A DNA stretch of 64,000 bases from Clavelina lepadiformis (GCF_947623445.1 NC_135248.1:13401820-13465819), one strand, 5' to 3'. Positions 21,021-33,212 are shown, counted from the stretch's first letter. The notes: generated from the sequence alone by a model not told the origin. Numbers and translations are program-made.

Positions 21021-23828
21021 TTTTAAACCTTTGGTATGCGACTTATAGTTATTAGCTTCTGGCTTAAATTTTAAGGAAATTGAAATTTTTGTTTGTGTTG
21101 ATATATGCCACACTTGCGGTATATGTTAGTATACATTAGAGCAGTTTTACTTGAGTAAAGTTGACTCAAATACCATTTGTGTGGTACTCGAAAGTGCCCG
21201 GGTACTAATTTTCCAGTACTCAGGTGTACTTGATTGTTTTTAAAATACTTTAATTGGTTCGACACTTGTTTGTTAATCTTTATATTTGATTTGTTATTGC
21301 ATATTATCGTATATTGTGTACATCTTTCTTAAAGAGGTTTGTCAATCTATAAGCTGAAGCTACCGTCCGTTATGACCGGTCATCTATGCAACCTTTTTCG
21401 TGGCTACCTTTCGATCATTGTATTCACCTACTGTGTTTAAGATTGAAGGAATTAAAAGTCATCAATTCCGTCATCAGATCGTTAAAAATCATTTTTATAT
21501 TACAATAAAGTATTCAGTTGCCTATGCCACTTGCGGTCTGGTACTTGTACTCAAATATATTTAAACTAAGTACTTGTACTTGAGTACCAAAATTAGCATG
21601 TGCAATTAGCTCTGGTGTAAATATGTTTGTTTTGTGATTTTCAGAAGATTTCCAGCATAGAGAAATCATTCCTATATTGGAGAAGTATCACTACGGATAT
21701 CATGGAGGTAATACGTTTTTTAGCATGTTTTGTATAAATATATGTGAATTTTTTGGCTGAGTAGCTTATTTCAATGTGTCGATTTTGTTTTTGCAATACA
21801 TAGTTCCATAACTGACATATCATTTGCCAAGTGATAGATTGTGTTTTGTACAGTGGAGATAATTGTTGTTCTATGTGTGAATGAGCCAATGTGTAAAAAT
21901 GTCACACATATTTAGTTGTGTGACTTAAGCCTAATTGATAAAACTATACACAGTATTTGGTTTGATTTCTATGTTATGTGATGAACTATGTCATTTTAAA
22001 TATGCTGGTAATGAGTTTGCAGCTTAAGTCTATAGCTATATGGTATAAGAATCTTTTTTACTGTTTTAAACATGGTCATGATTTTTCACTGCTTGAGGTC
22101 TGGTTGCCGAGCTTGTGTTTATCCATTTTCATGTTACAGTCATGTTTTATATTTGCTGGCCTTGGTCCAATTTCGAACTGTTCACCTCAACCAATCAACA
22201 ACTTGCATAATTTGGTCTTTCATTTTAATTTTTTCTGTAAAAAATTTTGACTTTCTTACGATTTTGCGAGCCATGATTAACAGGGCACTTTATCAAGCTC
22301 CTTATTTTTTTGCCCTAGGCCTAGGCTCTGTGCTATTAGAACTGTAGCGTTGCTGCGATCATAATCGTGTTCACTTGTAACAACAGATAGGCCTGTGGTG
22401 GTAATTTCAATCTATGGTTAACTTTGTGTGTTGGGCGCCACAGTAAGACATAAAATGTGTTTTTGACATTTTCTTGTAACCAACTTGTAGCCTAGCCTAC
22501 ACCAGGTTCAAGTCACAGATAGGCCTACAGTTATTTAAATGTAAAACAAGTGAAAACGAAAGTTATGTTTGTTTAGGACGTGAGCCACTGGAATTGCTAC
22601 GTCTTTATGAACAAATTCATCAAATCAATGACGAGCAGCTCACCACGAATGCAGCGGAACTCTTCCCAGAAGTGCTGAGTTTATCCCCTATCAAGTTGAT
22701 AAAATCACAAATTGACTCGCTCCTGTTTATTCTCACTAAAGTTGAGAAACGCATCAAGTGGCTTCTTCTGCCCGACTGCTTTTCTAAACCAGAAGATGTC
22801 GGCCGATTATTTGAGGCAATTCAAGCAATGCCAGGGAAGGTTTGTTTATTTATTTTACTTTCTGCTTTTTCGTTCGTCTTCAACTTTGTTTACGAACTCG
22901 ATGTGTCGTAACAATGCGCCTTGGTTTTGCATGTGACGTCATAATTGTTTTTCCCGCTTTTAAGCAAACATGGTTTTTGAGATTCTGTGCGTTGTTGTTG
23001 GTCGGAATATTTTGTTTCAATTTATTTCAACGGGGCGTAATTTCCCCGCTCAAGTTTTATCGTTTAAATCGCTGATAGATCTGGAATGCGCAGTAAACCT
23101 GGCCGCTTAAAATTCGTTCGTTTTATTGAGAAAAATGGCAAAATTTGATCGGTTCAGTTTAGGCTAAAATCAGCAGCATCTGACCAAGATTTGGCCAGAA
23201 GCAAATTTCAAACTTTTACAAAAATAAAAATATTTTTGCGACTTTAATATCAAGTTTTATTTCTGCAACGAATATTCAATCGTGGTTTAAGTTGGTCGCT
23301 TAAAATTCCTTCTATTTTCCTCAAAATCCAAAAATTTGTTTTGGTCCAGTAGGCTACTGTAGGCCTAAGCTACCACCATGTTAGTTAGTTATTAATTAGT
23401 TAACACTAACCAGTTAACTTGTATGCGTTAAATATTAGGATATTAGTGTTTGTTATAACATCATGTTGTTGTTTAATTTTACAAACATTTTAACACTAGA
23501 TCGGAGGGCTTGATATCAGTGAAAACATAATCCCGAAGATACCTTCAAAATCCTTCTTCAACAAAATCGAGGATTGGCTGAATATGTGTGATTGCTTCCC
23601 TGATGATGACGCAACAGATGGGGTGCGTGATGCGAACCAATCAGAGATCGCTGAAATTCAACGAGTCCTTGACCAATTGGATGACTCGGTATTATTTATG
23701 TCTTGTTATGTTTGTGTGAAGTTGAACATTGCAGAGGAATTTAATCTCAAACTTTTAATTTATAGAAGTTGAAAGTTGTTGTTGGTCTGTGCGATGGTGA
23801 TTGGGTCGAACTCTGCTCACGAAAGTAA
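20667..23828 (+). CDS. Gene 2, unit A: short LRR protein, five exons
   Basis: Predicted exons: 20667-20712, 21645-21707, 22577-22839, 23500-23688, 23766-23828, all phase-consistent, giving 207 aa from MHEILHV. The first exon can also be read from an acceptor at 20646 in phase 0, which would let gene 1 exon 8 splice into it. Exons 3-5 encode about five ribonuclease-inhibitor-like LRRs: LSLSPIKL, IKWLLLPDC, IGGLDISENII, WLNMCDC and LKVVVGLC. RLFEAIQAMPGK is a typical helix-to-strand connection. The role is probably ligand or protein recognition. The stop TAA at 23826 corresponds to AAA in unit B, so this copy lacks the last six residues. No signal peptide or membrane span is seen. Confidence 0.65.
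21138..21614. mobile_element. Putative MITE with TACTTGAGTA inverted motifs (unit A)
   Basis: AGAGCAGTTTTACTTGAGTA at the left and TACTTGAGTACC...TTAGCTCTGG at the right are roughly inverted. It lies in gene 2 intron 1 and is conserved in B at about 47217-47707. The ends are uncertain. Confidence 0.35.
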
Positions 23829-23956
23829 AGTGACGTCTCCGTGTGACGTAATCATCTTCAAGCAAGAAATTGGTTTTACTTCGATAAATACCGTTTTTAA
23901 CATCGATTCCTTTACACAAAAGTAAGAGCGACCGAACGCGATTGTATTTTGTCAAT

Positions 23957-24030
23957 CGCGACCTGGTCGGGAATCGAACTCGGGACTTTTAGACAATGCA
24001 GTTCTCGTTTATCCTGATGCTCCACGCGAA
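23957..24030 (-). repeat. tRNA-like sequence (tRNA-derived repeat or degenerate tRNA), unit A
   Basis: On the minus strand GAGTTCGATTCCC resembles an internal B box, and GTGGAGCATCAGG lies where an A box belongs. Pairing of acceptor and T stems is imperfect, so a functional tRNA is unlikely. It starts 130 bp after the gene 2 stop codon. The copy at 50091-50154 keeps a better A box (TGGCGCATCAGG). Confidence 0.45.
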
Positions 24031-26126
24031 GTACTGCTAAAATGTGCTTAAAAGTGACTTATATCTGTATTAGCTTGCCTAGTTACGTAACAATTGTATT
24101 TGTTTGTCACATACGACTTAATTAATTTTGTAAACACCGTATATGGTTGTGCTATTTTGTTGTGATAATTTCGAGATTTCTTATCATAGAAACTTGTTCA
24201 TTGGTTTTTCTTTATAATTAATGTTGTTTTTTTATCACTGGCGATCAGTTTGATCTGTGGCGGTTGCCGCCATATCACCGCCACGTCATGTTTGTTGCTA
24301 TTTTCTTTGTTTTACCGATTTTTTTACATTCCTTAGTTAACGTTGATTGCTTTGCTTTGTATTCTGTTCATATTCTGTAAATCCATTCAGTCGTTTATTT
24401 GTTTCTTAAATTCAATGCAATTCTATTCTCCACGTGTTGGCCGATTGATGTCTGCGAATATGCTGCCGAGAAAGACACGCGACCTCACGATGAGTCAAGA
24501 AGAGTTTTTCGTGCTCTCAGATTTGAGTAGCTCTTGGTTCTGACAGCGGTCGAGAAAGCTCTGTGAGCCGTCGTTCAAGTCGGCTTTCACAATAGAAGAA
24601 TATTCGCTGGAGAATTCGCAGAGAGCATCATTGTCAATGGGCAGAGACGGCCACAGATGAACCAGACTAAGAGTTTATTCCTCTCACTCATTATGGTGAT
24701 ATTTGCAAAGGTTTGATGGTTAGCGGATCTGAGAGATTTTGTGGATCAAACAAATATATTTAACCGATAAACCGCTCCTGTTGATAAAACTACAGCCTTG
24801 ATTGTAAACTGACTACACTGTGAAGTTGTTTTGGGCGCCAAATTTTAGGGTGGCAAAATTTTGACTATTACAATAACAACACAACTAATGAAATATGTTT
24901 CCGCAAAAACATTTATTACCCTTTGAATAGAAAATTACGTACTATTTTCATACTGGCAAAGGACAAAGGCGCGATTTTTGGCGTGCACTGAAAGCTCAAT
25001 TTTGTTTATTTGTTACTATTTGGAGTTCAAACAACCAGCTTCTATTTATTTATTATAGGCCCAAACTGTATTGTTTATTTTTCACCATTAACTGTGCGGA
25101 GTGAAAATTAGAATTATAACCTTTGTAGTTGTAGCACAATAAAGCACATTCCCACGAACAATTAAAAAGAAGAAAAAAGTCGCAAGACCCAAGTGCTTAA
25201 AACTATAAAAAGATAAAAACGTTCGGCGCAAAAGTTTACAAAGCTCGTGCGTGCTGCTGCCACGTTTTCCATTATACTGCACTAGGTTATAAATGTTTTA
25301 CAGCATAATAAATCGAAAACTTAATCACAAACAATCAATGAATGAGGTAAAAGTAGCAAAGCTTTGAAGGCTTAAATCGAGCAAGATGATAACTATCCTG
25401 TGTTAACAGCAACAAATTTTTAGACTTAGAAAACGACGTTAAGTTTGATCAGCTTTATTAGCCCACCCCTGTATTATGCCTTAATTGAGTGTCCTAAACG
25501 CTATCACTGAAGTGTTTTTACTGAAACGTTTGTTTTGTAATACCAATAAACTTAGTTCACGCCAGTCCATATTTTTAATGTAGGTTATTTAATCTTTTAC
25601 AAAACTTTTGCTGCACAGAAGTCCATTAATTCTGGTTCGCTATCCCTCATATGCACTCAACGTGATTGCGATATTTCACACATTATATTGCTGTGATAAT
25701 GCAAAGTTATCAGAGTCTGCAATAGGTAGTTCGGTTATAACATTTTTCTGTCACTTTTATTTATGACGTTGTGATTTTTGCAATCATTTGATTAGTGTTG
25801 TATTTTTTCCCACGCTTCGTTGGCAGATTGGCCAAAATACTGATACGATTGGTGTTATATAACCTTGGTCTGTTTCTGTATGTTGTGTTTTCTCCTTCGG
25901 GCATTTGCGCTTTCTAGAAACGTGTACACGTCTCACTTGCAATAATTAGAGCCTTTTTGAGGAAACTATGACATTTTCGCATGACGCGAGCGAAGTATCT
26001 TACACGTGTCTCAGTTTGCCATAGCTTGTAGGTCATTTTGTTGGCTTTCATCAATTTCTAGTTTCTGTATCACTTGAAACACAAAAAGAGCGGCAGCGGG
26101 ATTTGTTAAAATAGGAAAAGTTAGCC
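24031..26126. other. Downstream part of unit A without a recognised gene
   Basis: A stretch around 24420-24650 is well conserved with unit B (about 50560-50810), and one short frame reads MSQEEFFVLSDLSSSW in A. In B, start and reading positions change, so coding status is unclear. From about 25195 unit A lacks some 270 bp present in B (51345-51620). Confidence 0.5.
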
Positions 26127-26540
26127 ATGGATAAAATAGCTTCACATCTGCATTTAGCAGTATGCAGCAAGCGCTACTTGGACAAAAAGACAGCTGTTCC
26201 AAGGTTTAATGCCTTCAACAGAGAAATGAACAAATGGCACAACTTCTTGCGCAATTCAAGCACTTCAAGCACTTGCACTTCAAGCGCAATTCGTAAATGC
26301 CGTGTAGGCCACAACCATGACAGTCCTACGCAGATAGGACAGCGACACTCCCGCCAGAGATTTCTTATTAGCCTGCAACATGAACTATGCAATCATCTCA
26401 GCTACGTTGATGAAAAAATTAGAGACGTCATCATCCAACACGATCCTCAGGCCGCCGTTCGATATCGATGTTTCTTGGCAAAACAGGGAAAGCGTTTAAT
26501 TCTTGCTGCTTATTTGCCGTCTGTTTCACACAGTCGGTAG
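26127..26540 (+). CDS. Unrecognised open frame, 137 codons (unit A)
   Basis: Starts MDKIASHLHLAVCSKRYLDK. The first 43 codons are conserved in unit B (52540) with mostly conservative changes. After that B contains about 150 bp of extra sequence and stops at 72 codons. In A the longer frame seems to arise because that segment is missing, so the C-terminal half may not be real. No family resemblance and no strong splice context. Confidence 0.3.
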   Translation: MDKIASHLHLAVCSKRYLDKKTAVPRFNAFNREMNKWHNFLRNSSTSSTCTSSAIRKCRVGHNHDSPTQIGQRHSRQRFLISLQHELCNHLSYVDEKIRDVIIQHDPQAAVRYRCFLAKQGKRLILAAYLPSVSHSR

Positions 26541-26598
26541 CCGGTACGAAACCCGAGACGACCGGGAACCGGTTTTTGTTAAGCCTGTCTGGCTCCAA

Positions 26599-28656
26599 CG
26601 TGGGTAGATACGTAATTGATTACGTAATTTTATTGTAACATTGTTACTGGTTGTACTACTACAGTATCGTTAAAGATTGAATTATAACTGTACTCGAATA
26701 TTTTTTAACCTAATACACGTTGCGCTTATGTTGATGCTTATTTTCTGCGATCTCTTGTTGTAACAGTGTTACTTGTTGTAGTACTATTGTATTATAGTTA
26801 AAGATTGAATTATAACTGTACTCGAATACTTTTTAACATATGACAGACTATAACTTGTACTCTATTGCCAAATTAGTATTCTGGAGTAACCAGAACTTAT
26901 CCTTGACATTTTAAACTGATTTGTGTGAATGTTCTCATTAAACTACCTGTCAAAGTATGTTTTGATTTGAAAACTCAAACTATTGTCTATCTTCCAACGG
27001 TCTTTGTCGTGAAAGCAACAACAACGATTTAAGCCTTGCATTGGCTGAAACATAAACTAACAACAGCTGGCATTTTTGCACAGTTTCTGTGATTTAACAG
27101 CGGATATATGTGCAGATATGTGTTCGCTTGGTCGGGTTTCTGCAAAATTGTGTTTCTGCGCAATCGTTTAAGAAATTATCTCGAAATTATTCTCGATACC
27201 ATCGATTGAAAAATTAAGTGATTTTCGATTAAAAAAAGAAATCAATTTGACGATTTAGCAATTAGGCTACATTTAGCTCATTGACCTTTGCGTTGTGTAA
27301 AAGTAGATGAAGTATATATCCTTCTAACGCCTGGCTTGGAAAATTGTTCAATTCCTAATGTCGCTGCCGTCAGAATACTCAATAGCAAGATATGAACAAC
27401 GCTTGTTCATGAATTCGGGCAACATAAGAAATCAAATAAACAAATGACAAATTTTGTGACAATGACAATCGGAGCTTGAACAAAGACACAGGTAAGCGTG
27501 GCTTGAGCAACTAGGAATCACCACCAACATTAAGTCGTGCAAGGAACATTCTTTAACAAAACTTCGGCTCCAGTTCAAGTTTAGTAAAACTCAAATTTCC
27601 CTTTTTAACTCTGGTTCGGATTTGCAACGACTGCTCAATTTTATTCCGTTTCGAGCTCAAGTTTACCAAACTTGATCATATATTAACTATAATACGTTTC
27701 ATTCTACCTTTAAACTACTTGCTCCGGTTTGATTGTTTTCCTCTTTAATAGTTTCGTCGTATACGCCCATTTTTAAAGTAGCACAAACTTATTTCAGGAA
27801 ATTCTATTGTTAACAAAGAGCTTTTACATTTACAAAGACAATTGATGCATTTGAGAAACACTTAAGTCAATACATTTAACACCGTTTTGGTAGTTACATG
27901 AACTATACCGGCAGAAAATGTATTTTCTCCTGTTCGAGTGCAAGTAAGTTTATTTTCTGTCAATGTTCAACTTTGTTTGGATTTTAGAGAAACTCTGTTA
28001 AGTTTTTGTTAAATTGCTGTTAAATTAAATTTTCTCAGTAAAGATAGGCCAGGCGTTGTAAAAAAGTTGTTTACGTGTTTTGTAGTAAAAACAACCGGAA
28101 CAGTCTTGCGAATGCGGAAACCGAGGACTTTTAACACATTTCCTGAACTTAAAATAATGCAAAACTACCGAGCGAAGAAATCTGTGTAACTATTTTCTGC
28201 ATTTTTGTGCAAACACTTGTGAAAGATTTGAACATTTATGTGCAACACAGAAATCGTTTACAACTTTATTGAAATGATAAACTGTTTGTAAAACTGCCTG
28301 AAATGGTAGTTATTAACACCACCACAAAACATTTGTAGTTTAGATAACTTGCTATTCTTGAAGCAGTGCTTAAGGAATAATCAAGAACCAATTATGTTTG
28401 CTGGGATATGTACTGTATCATTTTTTATCATTTCACTTGGATACTTTGGCCTACCAATGTGCAATTTTCGTTGTTAATAAATACCTATAAATAGATTTAT
28501 GTCATAGTGACTTCGCCAAATTGGCGACCTTAAATGAATCGACTTATAACCGATTTACGGCTAAATGTACATTTTTCTGTTACAAATATCTGTCTATATT
28601 TTGCATCTAAGTAACAATGTACAAATGTCAGATATCCACTAAAGCACTGAAGGCGT
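26599..28656. other. Single-copy spacer between unit A and the acetyltransferase
   Basis: Apart from a local tandem duplication at 26636-26840, no gene or recognisable repeat was seen. Confidence 0.55.
26636..26840. repeat. Diverged tandem duplication of about 90 bp
   Basis: TTAAAGATTGAATTATAACT followed by GTACTCGAATA and TTTTTAAC occurs twice, near 26671 and 26798. Each copy is preceded by a TTGTTAC/TTGTTGTA-rich stretch. The A/B homology ended just before. Confidence 0.75.
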
Positions 28657-29355
28657 CTAAGCAACCTGCTTGTAGAATGAAGTCATCGGAAGATGGGGCG
28701 GAACAATACGCTCCATGTCACCGCCACATCTGTTCAAGTAATCAGCGTAGTTTATTTCAGCAAACTTGGTATACTCGAGTTTGTTGAAGACCTTTTCCAT
28801 ATAAGCTCATGTGCTGGTTACAACCACATATTTACAACCCGTAACCGTGGCATTTTCCTCTCCTTTGAGCGTCAACTTCGTGGCTAAGCCGAGCCCGTTG
28901 TAATCGGGATGAATCGCAAACATTGACAACTGATATAACTTCTCATTTTTCAGAAACCTGGGGCTGCACCGACGAACAATGTCAAACATTCCCAGCATCT
29001 TGTAAAAGTTTGGTGGATACTGCGAGCTCTTGCTGACGCATTTGAACCGAAAAGCTTCTTCGGAACCGGAGGAAATCGCATCCAACGCCACCGCTGCCAA
29101 CTTCCCTGAGCGTTTGTCAATGACTCCAGTGCAAACTCCTTCCCTGAGCTTTGTAGCGACACGATCGTCATCAATCGCCATTACCTTCTCGCTTTTGTGC
29201 AAGCAGAACATTCGACGCAAAGGATTGAGCTCAGAATAATATTTCCAGATGAAATCTCTAACTTGGTTATGGTCGCGCACAGTCAGATGTCTCCATTGGT
29301 AACGGGTGTTCAAATTCAAAGATTTCTTCACGAGGGCCATTCTCATGAACTGCAC
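28657..29355 (-). CDS. GNAT-family N-acetyltransferase with an in-frame TGA
   Basis: Intronless frame starting MQFMRMALVKK (Met1, 4 and 6 are possible starts). GNAT fold: motif A is LSMFAIHPDYNGLGLATKL, the acetyl-CoA pyrophosphate loop, preceded by a long N-terminal half with DHNQVRDFIWKYY. It resembles invertebrate arylalkylamine/dopamine-type acetyltransferases. A TGA at 28807-28809 interrupts the frame after VVTST. The same frame then continues for 49 codons (AYMEKVFNKLEYTKFAEINY...) to a TAG at 28657, and this tail has the look of the normal GNAT C-terminus. Total length with the tail is about 231 aa, usual for the family. Possible explanations are a single nonsense mutation or allele, a sequencing error, or readthrough. 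The bases after TGA are GCT, not the efficient CTA readthrough context. Confidence 0.75.
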
Positions 29356-29567
29356 ATATCTGGCTTTTCTACAATTTAGTTTCTTAAAAAAAATAACTCT
29401 GGTTTAAAGTTTTCAGCCGAAACTTAATTTAACCATCTTTTTTCATGTTAAACCGGTAGTTTGCGCATACCAAATGGAAAAGAATTGCAACATTAAATTT
29501 TAACCAGTTTTTTGGTGAAATTTACCGATTTTTGTTGTGGTGTACGCACAAACAGTAACTTAATCAC

Positions 29568-30466
29568 TAGGGCAAGTTTTTGTTGCACTAAAAACGTGAG
29601 AAAGTTGCACTTAATTTTAACAAAAGTTGCAGTAAAAAGTTGCATTTATGCACAAGTTTTTAAAAGCATTACGGTATGAGATACTCGAAAGGATCCGTTG
29701 TATAACCCAATAGTTTAAGTATTGCAGGGTATTTGCTTGTTCCGTATCTTTCTTCGCTATATACAATCGATCTAGCATACATTTTTATGTTCTTTAGGTT
29801 TGAAACCTACATGACAGGGTTTCAGCTCCTGTAGAGCTGTCAAATTTGGCACTTTCCCATTTCATGGAGACCGCCGAAAATAACATTTTTTGCCGGTATG
29901 CAGCAAGAAAATAACGCAATGCGGAAATAATTTTCCGCAAAAAACCAAACAGCAAAGCCTTAACCCACTCCTCCCCCCAAAACAAGTCAAATACCAAACC
30001 CCAAACCCCGTAGGTCTGCAACTAACTAAGCTATCTCAACAAAAATTGACCTCGAAAGACTAACTTGGCCAGAAGCCAAGTCATTTCCACTTCTAATTTA
30101 GTTCGGGCACTGTCGTGCTTGGCTGGGGTTGTTAAACTTCTAGCTTGCAAGCCAAGTGTTGCGTCATAGACAACATTGAGATGCAGCTAATCCAACACAT
30201 ATCTCTTTGTTATGCAAAGCAAAGAGAATAGAAATATACTAGAAAAAGTTTTATAGCATGTTTTTTAAATCACTCCTTTACATTTTGCGCAATATTTAAT
30301 AAAAGTTGCAGTAAAAAGTTGCATGAAAAATCGAAAAAAGTTGCAAAAAGTTGCAATATAAAATTCCTACAAACAGCTTAAAACATCATACTACATAAAT
30401 TCTGAGTATTTAGGAAGCTGCCGGAAGCTGTAAAAAAAAGTTGCAAAAGTTGCAAAAATTGCCCTA
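29568..30466. mobile_element. hAT-like non-autonomous element rich in AGTTGCA
   Basis: Ends TAGGGCAAGTTTTTG and CAAAAATTGCCCTA are inverted. The 8-bp flanks TTAATCAC and CTAATCAC (29560-29567, 30467-30474) match at seven positions. AGTTGCA or its variants recur near both ends (about ten times), like subterminal transposase-binding repeats. No transposase frame. Confidence 0.85.
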
Positions 30467-30474
30467 CTAATCAC

Positions 30475-31463
30475 CTTCGAAAGCGTTTGCATTATATAAT
30501 GCGTCTATGTATCTCAATGGCTTGGTTGCAAAGTAAACAGCATATAAAGGTGTTTCACTCCTGGCTGCAAGTAATTCAAACCTGCCTGGTGTTATTATCT
30601 ATCATCACCTTTTCATTGCAATACCATAAAGAAATTTTCGTACTCTCTTTGACGAAACATTGCGCAGTGGACAAAGCAGATGTTGCCATCGTTACCACAA
30701 TAAACACGCGAATTAACGCTATAGAATTAAATGCTTGACTTTTTCATGTTTGTGAATCATTGTCGATCAGAAATAAATAGCTTTCATTATTTTCCTTATA
30801 TATTGTTCAAGTTAGCCGCGAGATGGATGAACTAAGGAAACGGTCGGTAAAAAACAATGTTTTTCTGCTTTGCTTGGCTTTTTTTTCAGAGATTATTGCT
30901 GGTCTCAATTTATAACTGAATCATCAAATGTGTTACTCGATTTTGCTTCAGTTGAAACGTTAAGTAACCTAAAAAAATACAATTAATCTTTTCCGGTGTA
31001 AAATGCTTGGTTTTCCAGAGGGCAACGATCAGCTGTAACTTCATCTGTGGGAGTGTAGGCTACAACATTGTTATTTTCTTCGCTGCCTAAATGGGTTCCA
31101 AACATTTCTACACGATGCACATGAAACAAGTGCCGTAGTCGTAAGATTGTCAATTTGTTTTCGTGATCAGAAAGAAAACATAACTATCATCATTACGTGA
31201 GTGACTGCGGAAACCTGATCCGGTCGACACATTTCCTCATCTGTAAAAAGCATAGAAATTGTGCAAACAGACAAGCTGTCGTTAGCTTATGGGTTAGTTA
31301 ACGCAAGGCGTAATATTGTAAAAGTCGTTGGTATCCCTTTCAAGCGGCAAACAGTTTCAGTATATTTTGTGCAGTGATCGTGTATGAAGATTACATGATG
31401 GGTTATATTGCTGGAGTAGTCTAATATAGAGCAGTTTACAAAGATAACAGTCAGTTTATTGCA
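30475..31463. other. Single-copy spacer
   Basis: No gene, repeat or element recognised. Confidence 0.5.
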
Positions 31464-31605
31464 GGTCTACCAGACGTGAATACAAGTCAACTGTTTGATA
31501 TCAAACTTAATTTTGGATTAGAATGCAGAACTGCTTCATCTCATGGTGACTGTACAATGACCCAACAGAGGGATTATAGAACTGTACTACGCCTGGAACC
31601 TAGCA
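31464..31605 (+). pseudogene. GST relic (middle of the N-terminal domain)
   Basis: The frame GLPDVNTSQLFDIKLNFGLE, then HGDCTMTQQRDYRTVLRL, aligns with GEPPNVDTSQWFDVKFKLGLE...DGDIKMTQQWAIMKYLAR of the GST at 57814. The catalytic Tyr region and the rest of the protein are absent. Confidence 0.8.
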
Positions 31606-31913
31606 ACTAAAAGTTTTGCGTTCTTTAAAGCAGCATGATTATCGTATTTGTATTTGAGTAACATGTGTGTATGTACAGGAGGGATTAGCTGACTGTATAT
31701 TATTTGACTATATCACTATGAAGATGGACTAAGCATATTGCCAAAAGTTAGTTATAAACCGTAATCCTATAAAATTAATAGCTTGGTATCGGAGCCGAGT
31801 CGATTCTTCACTCGAGCGAAGCAACTCAACCATCCTCAAAAAAATTAAACTCAAAATAAAACGTGCTCTACATATGTTATAGGATTGGTGGTTCAGAAAT
31901 TTGAAATAACATC

Positions 31914-32015
31914 ATGTCAAAAATAACTCTTGGTTACTGGGATATAAGAGCTTTGGGTGAACCCATCCGAATGATTTTAGAATATTGTGGAGCTGATTAC
32001 GACGACAAAAGATAA
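31914..32015 (+). pseudogene. GST relic (N-terminal 33 codons)
   Basis: Reads MSKITLGYWDIRALGEPIRM, then ILEYCGADYDDKR and stop, nearly identical to the start of the GST at 57814. Similarity ends at the stop. It lies downstream of the middle-domain relic, so the two pieces are in the wrong order for one decayed gene and are separate insertions or a rearrangement. Confidence 0.9.
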
Positions 32016-33212
32016 CATTAAACAACATTAAACTTAAACAAGTTCTTTGAAACCGGAGCGAACCGTATTTGCGCAAGTTTGCCGAACCTGAGCCCGTAAT
32101 AGACCAAATTGAAACATCAGATACAAACCTGGCCAGATTATCAGCTGATTATTGATCGTTGTCATTTGTCAACAATTGCTGCTGACAACGCTTCAGGCAT
32201 TTGGCAGCGCTGCCAATGTCATATTCTTCTTCGTTGACGGACAGTTATCAAATACAAACCAGAGCATTGTGGCACCGATGAAACGAAATTTCGTGAAACA
32301 TAACCCGGAGATGAATTTCTTAAAGATGCTACAACCACGCTAAAGCTATGCTACAACCACGACCTAAGCGATTGAACGATTTGAGAAAGATAGTCAGATA
32401 CACTAGACCAGTGTTTCCCAACCTTTTTTGGTGTCGGGGCCGAATATCAAACTTCTGAGTACGTATATGGAGCCGCATGAAAACACTCAAGCATTTATAA
32501 CGAAAATTATAAAGCATGAAAGGATGTACCAACGAATAGCAACATTAACAAGAAAAATAACACAAATTTTGACTAATTTTTAACTTTTTTTGACAAGTCA
32601 AAAAATAATCGCTTTAATTGTTATAAAAAATATTTTTTGTGGGATTTTCGGGAGTCAATGAAGGCCGAAAGAAGGCTAGCTTGGAGCCGCGGTTGGGAAG
32701 CACTGCACTAGATAATGACACTTGAGTAATGTATATCAGCAAGATCTTATACTAGACCTGGGAAGGAATTAGCAATTGTTCGTTTATGTTTTACAAACTA
32801 ATATCAGTTTAAAAAGATTTTTAAGTTATCTGTTTGCACTTTAACATTTCCAAACATGCGCGTTTTTGATAAAGACACCGTTATGGTGATTCTTTGATCT
32901 TTAAAATCATATCACATTTTAGCAGGTGGTTCGGCAAGACCACATCATGAAAAGTTGATAAAAATAACTTGTTATGGTTGCTTAAACGCTTCCACATCAA
33001 GATAGCCAAGGGCGTTGATGAAATGTGATTGCACGATATTCAAGCGTTCACAAGGAGGCAGCATAAACAATACCAGGCTGATGTTTATCAAAGCCAATTT
33101 TCAACCCCATGGGCTATAACCGGACGCCATTGCTGGATCTGTACAGCCTTTGTGACTGTTTTATGTTCTTGAATAGCTTCGGCGAGGCGTATGGTCAAGA
33201 CGTTGTATCTAG
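32016..33212. other. Spacer before unit B
   Basis: Contains the hAT-like element at 32409-32705. Nothing else was recognised. Confidence 0.5.
32409..32705. mobile_element. hAT-like MITE (297 bp)
   Basis: Ends CAGTGTTTCCCAACC and GGTTGGGAAGCACTG are inverted with one mismatch. The target duplications CACTAGAC and CACTAGAT (32401-32408, 32706-32713) agree at seven of eight bases. The ends are typical of hAT. No coding. Confidence 0.92.

Larger units (their letters stand above)
8193..26598. repeat. Segmental duplication unit A
   Basis: Collinear with unit B from about 35694 to 53160 and with unit C from about 60148 to the window end. It contains the complete two-gene cassette plus its transposons. 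The left edge is where similarity with B begins (CCGCTG...GTCTGTTTTA); the right edge is CCTGTCTGGCTCCAACGT, after which A and B diverge abruptly. The LTR retrotransposon (16783-20016) and the hAT-like element at 8491 are private to A. Edges are accurate to some tens of bases. Confidence 0.9.

Noticed and set aside
23957..24030. Functional tRNA gene
   Set aside because: A- and B-box-like words exist, but acceptor and T stems do not pair well, and the B copy differs at stem positions without compensation.
26127..26540. A confident new 137-aa gene
   Set aside because: The C-terminal half depends on a segment missing from A; the B copy stops early and no domain is recognisable. Kept only as a low-confidence frame.
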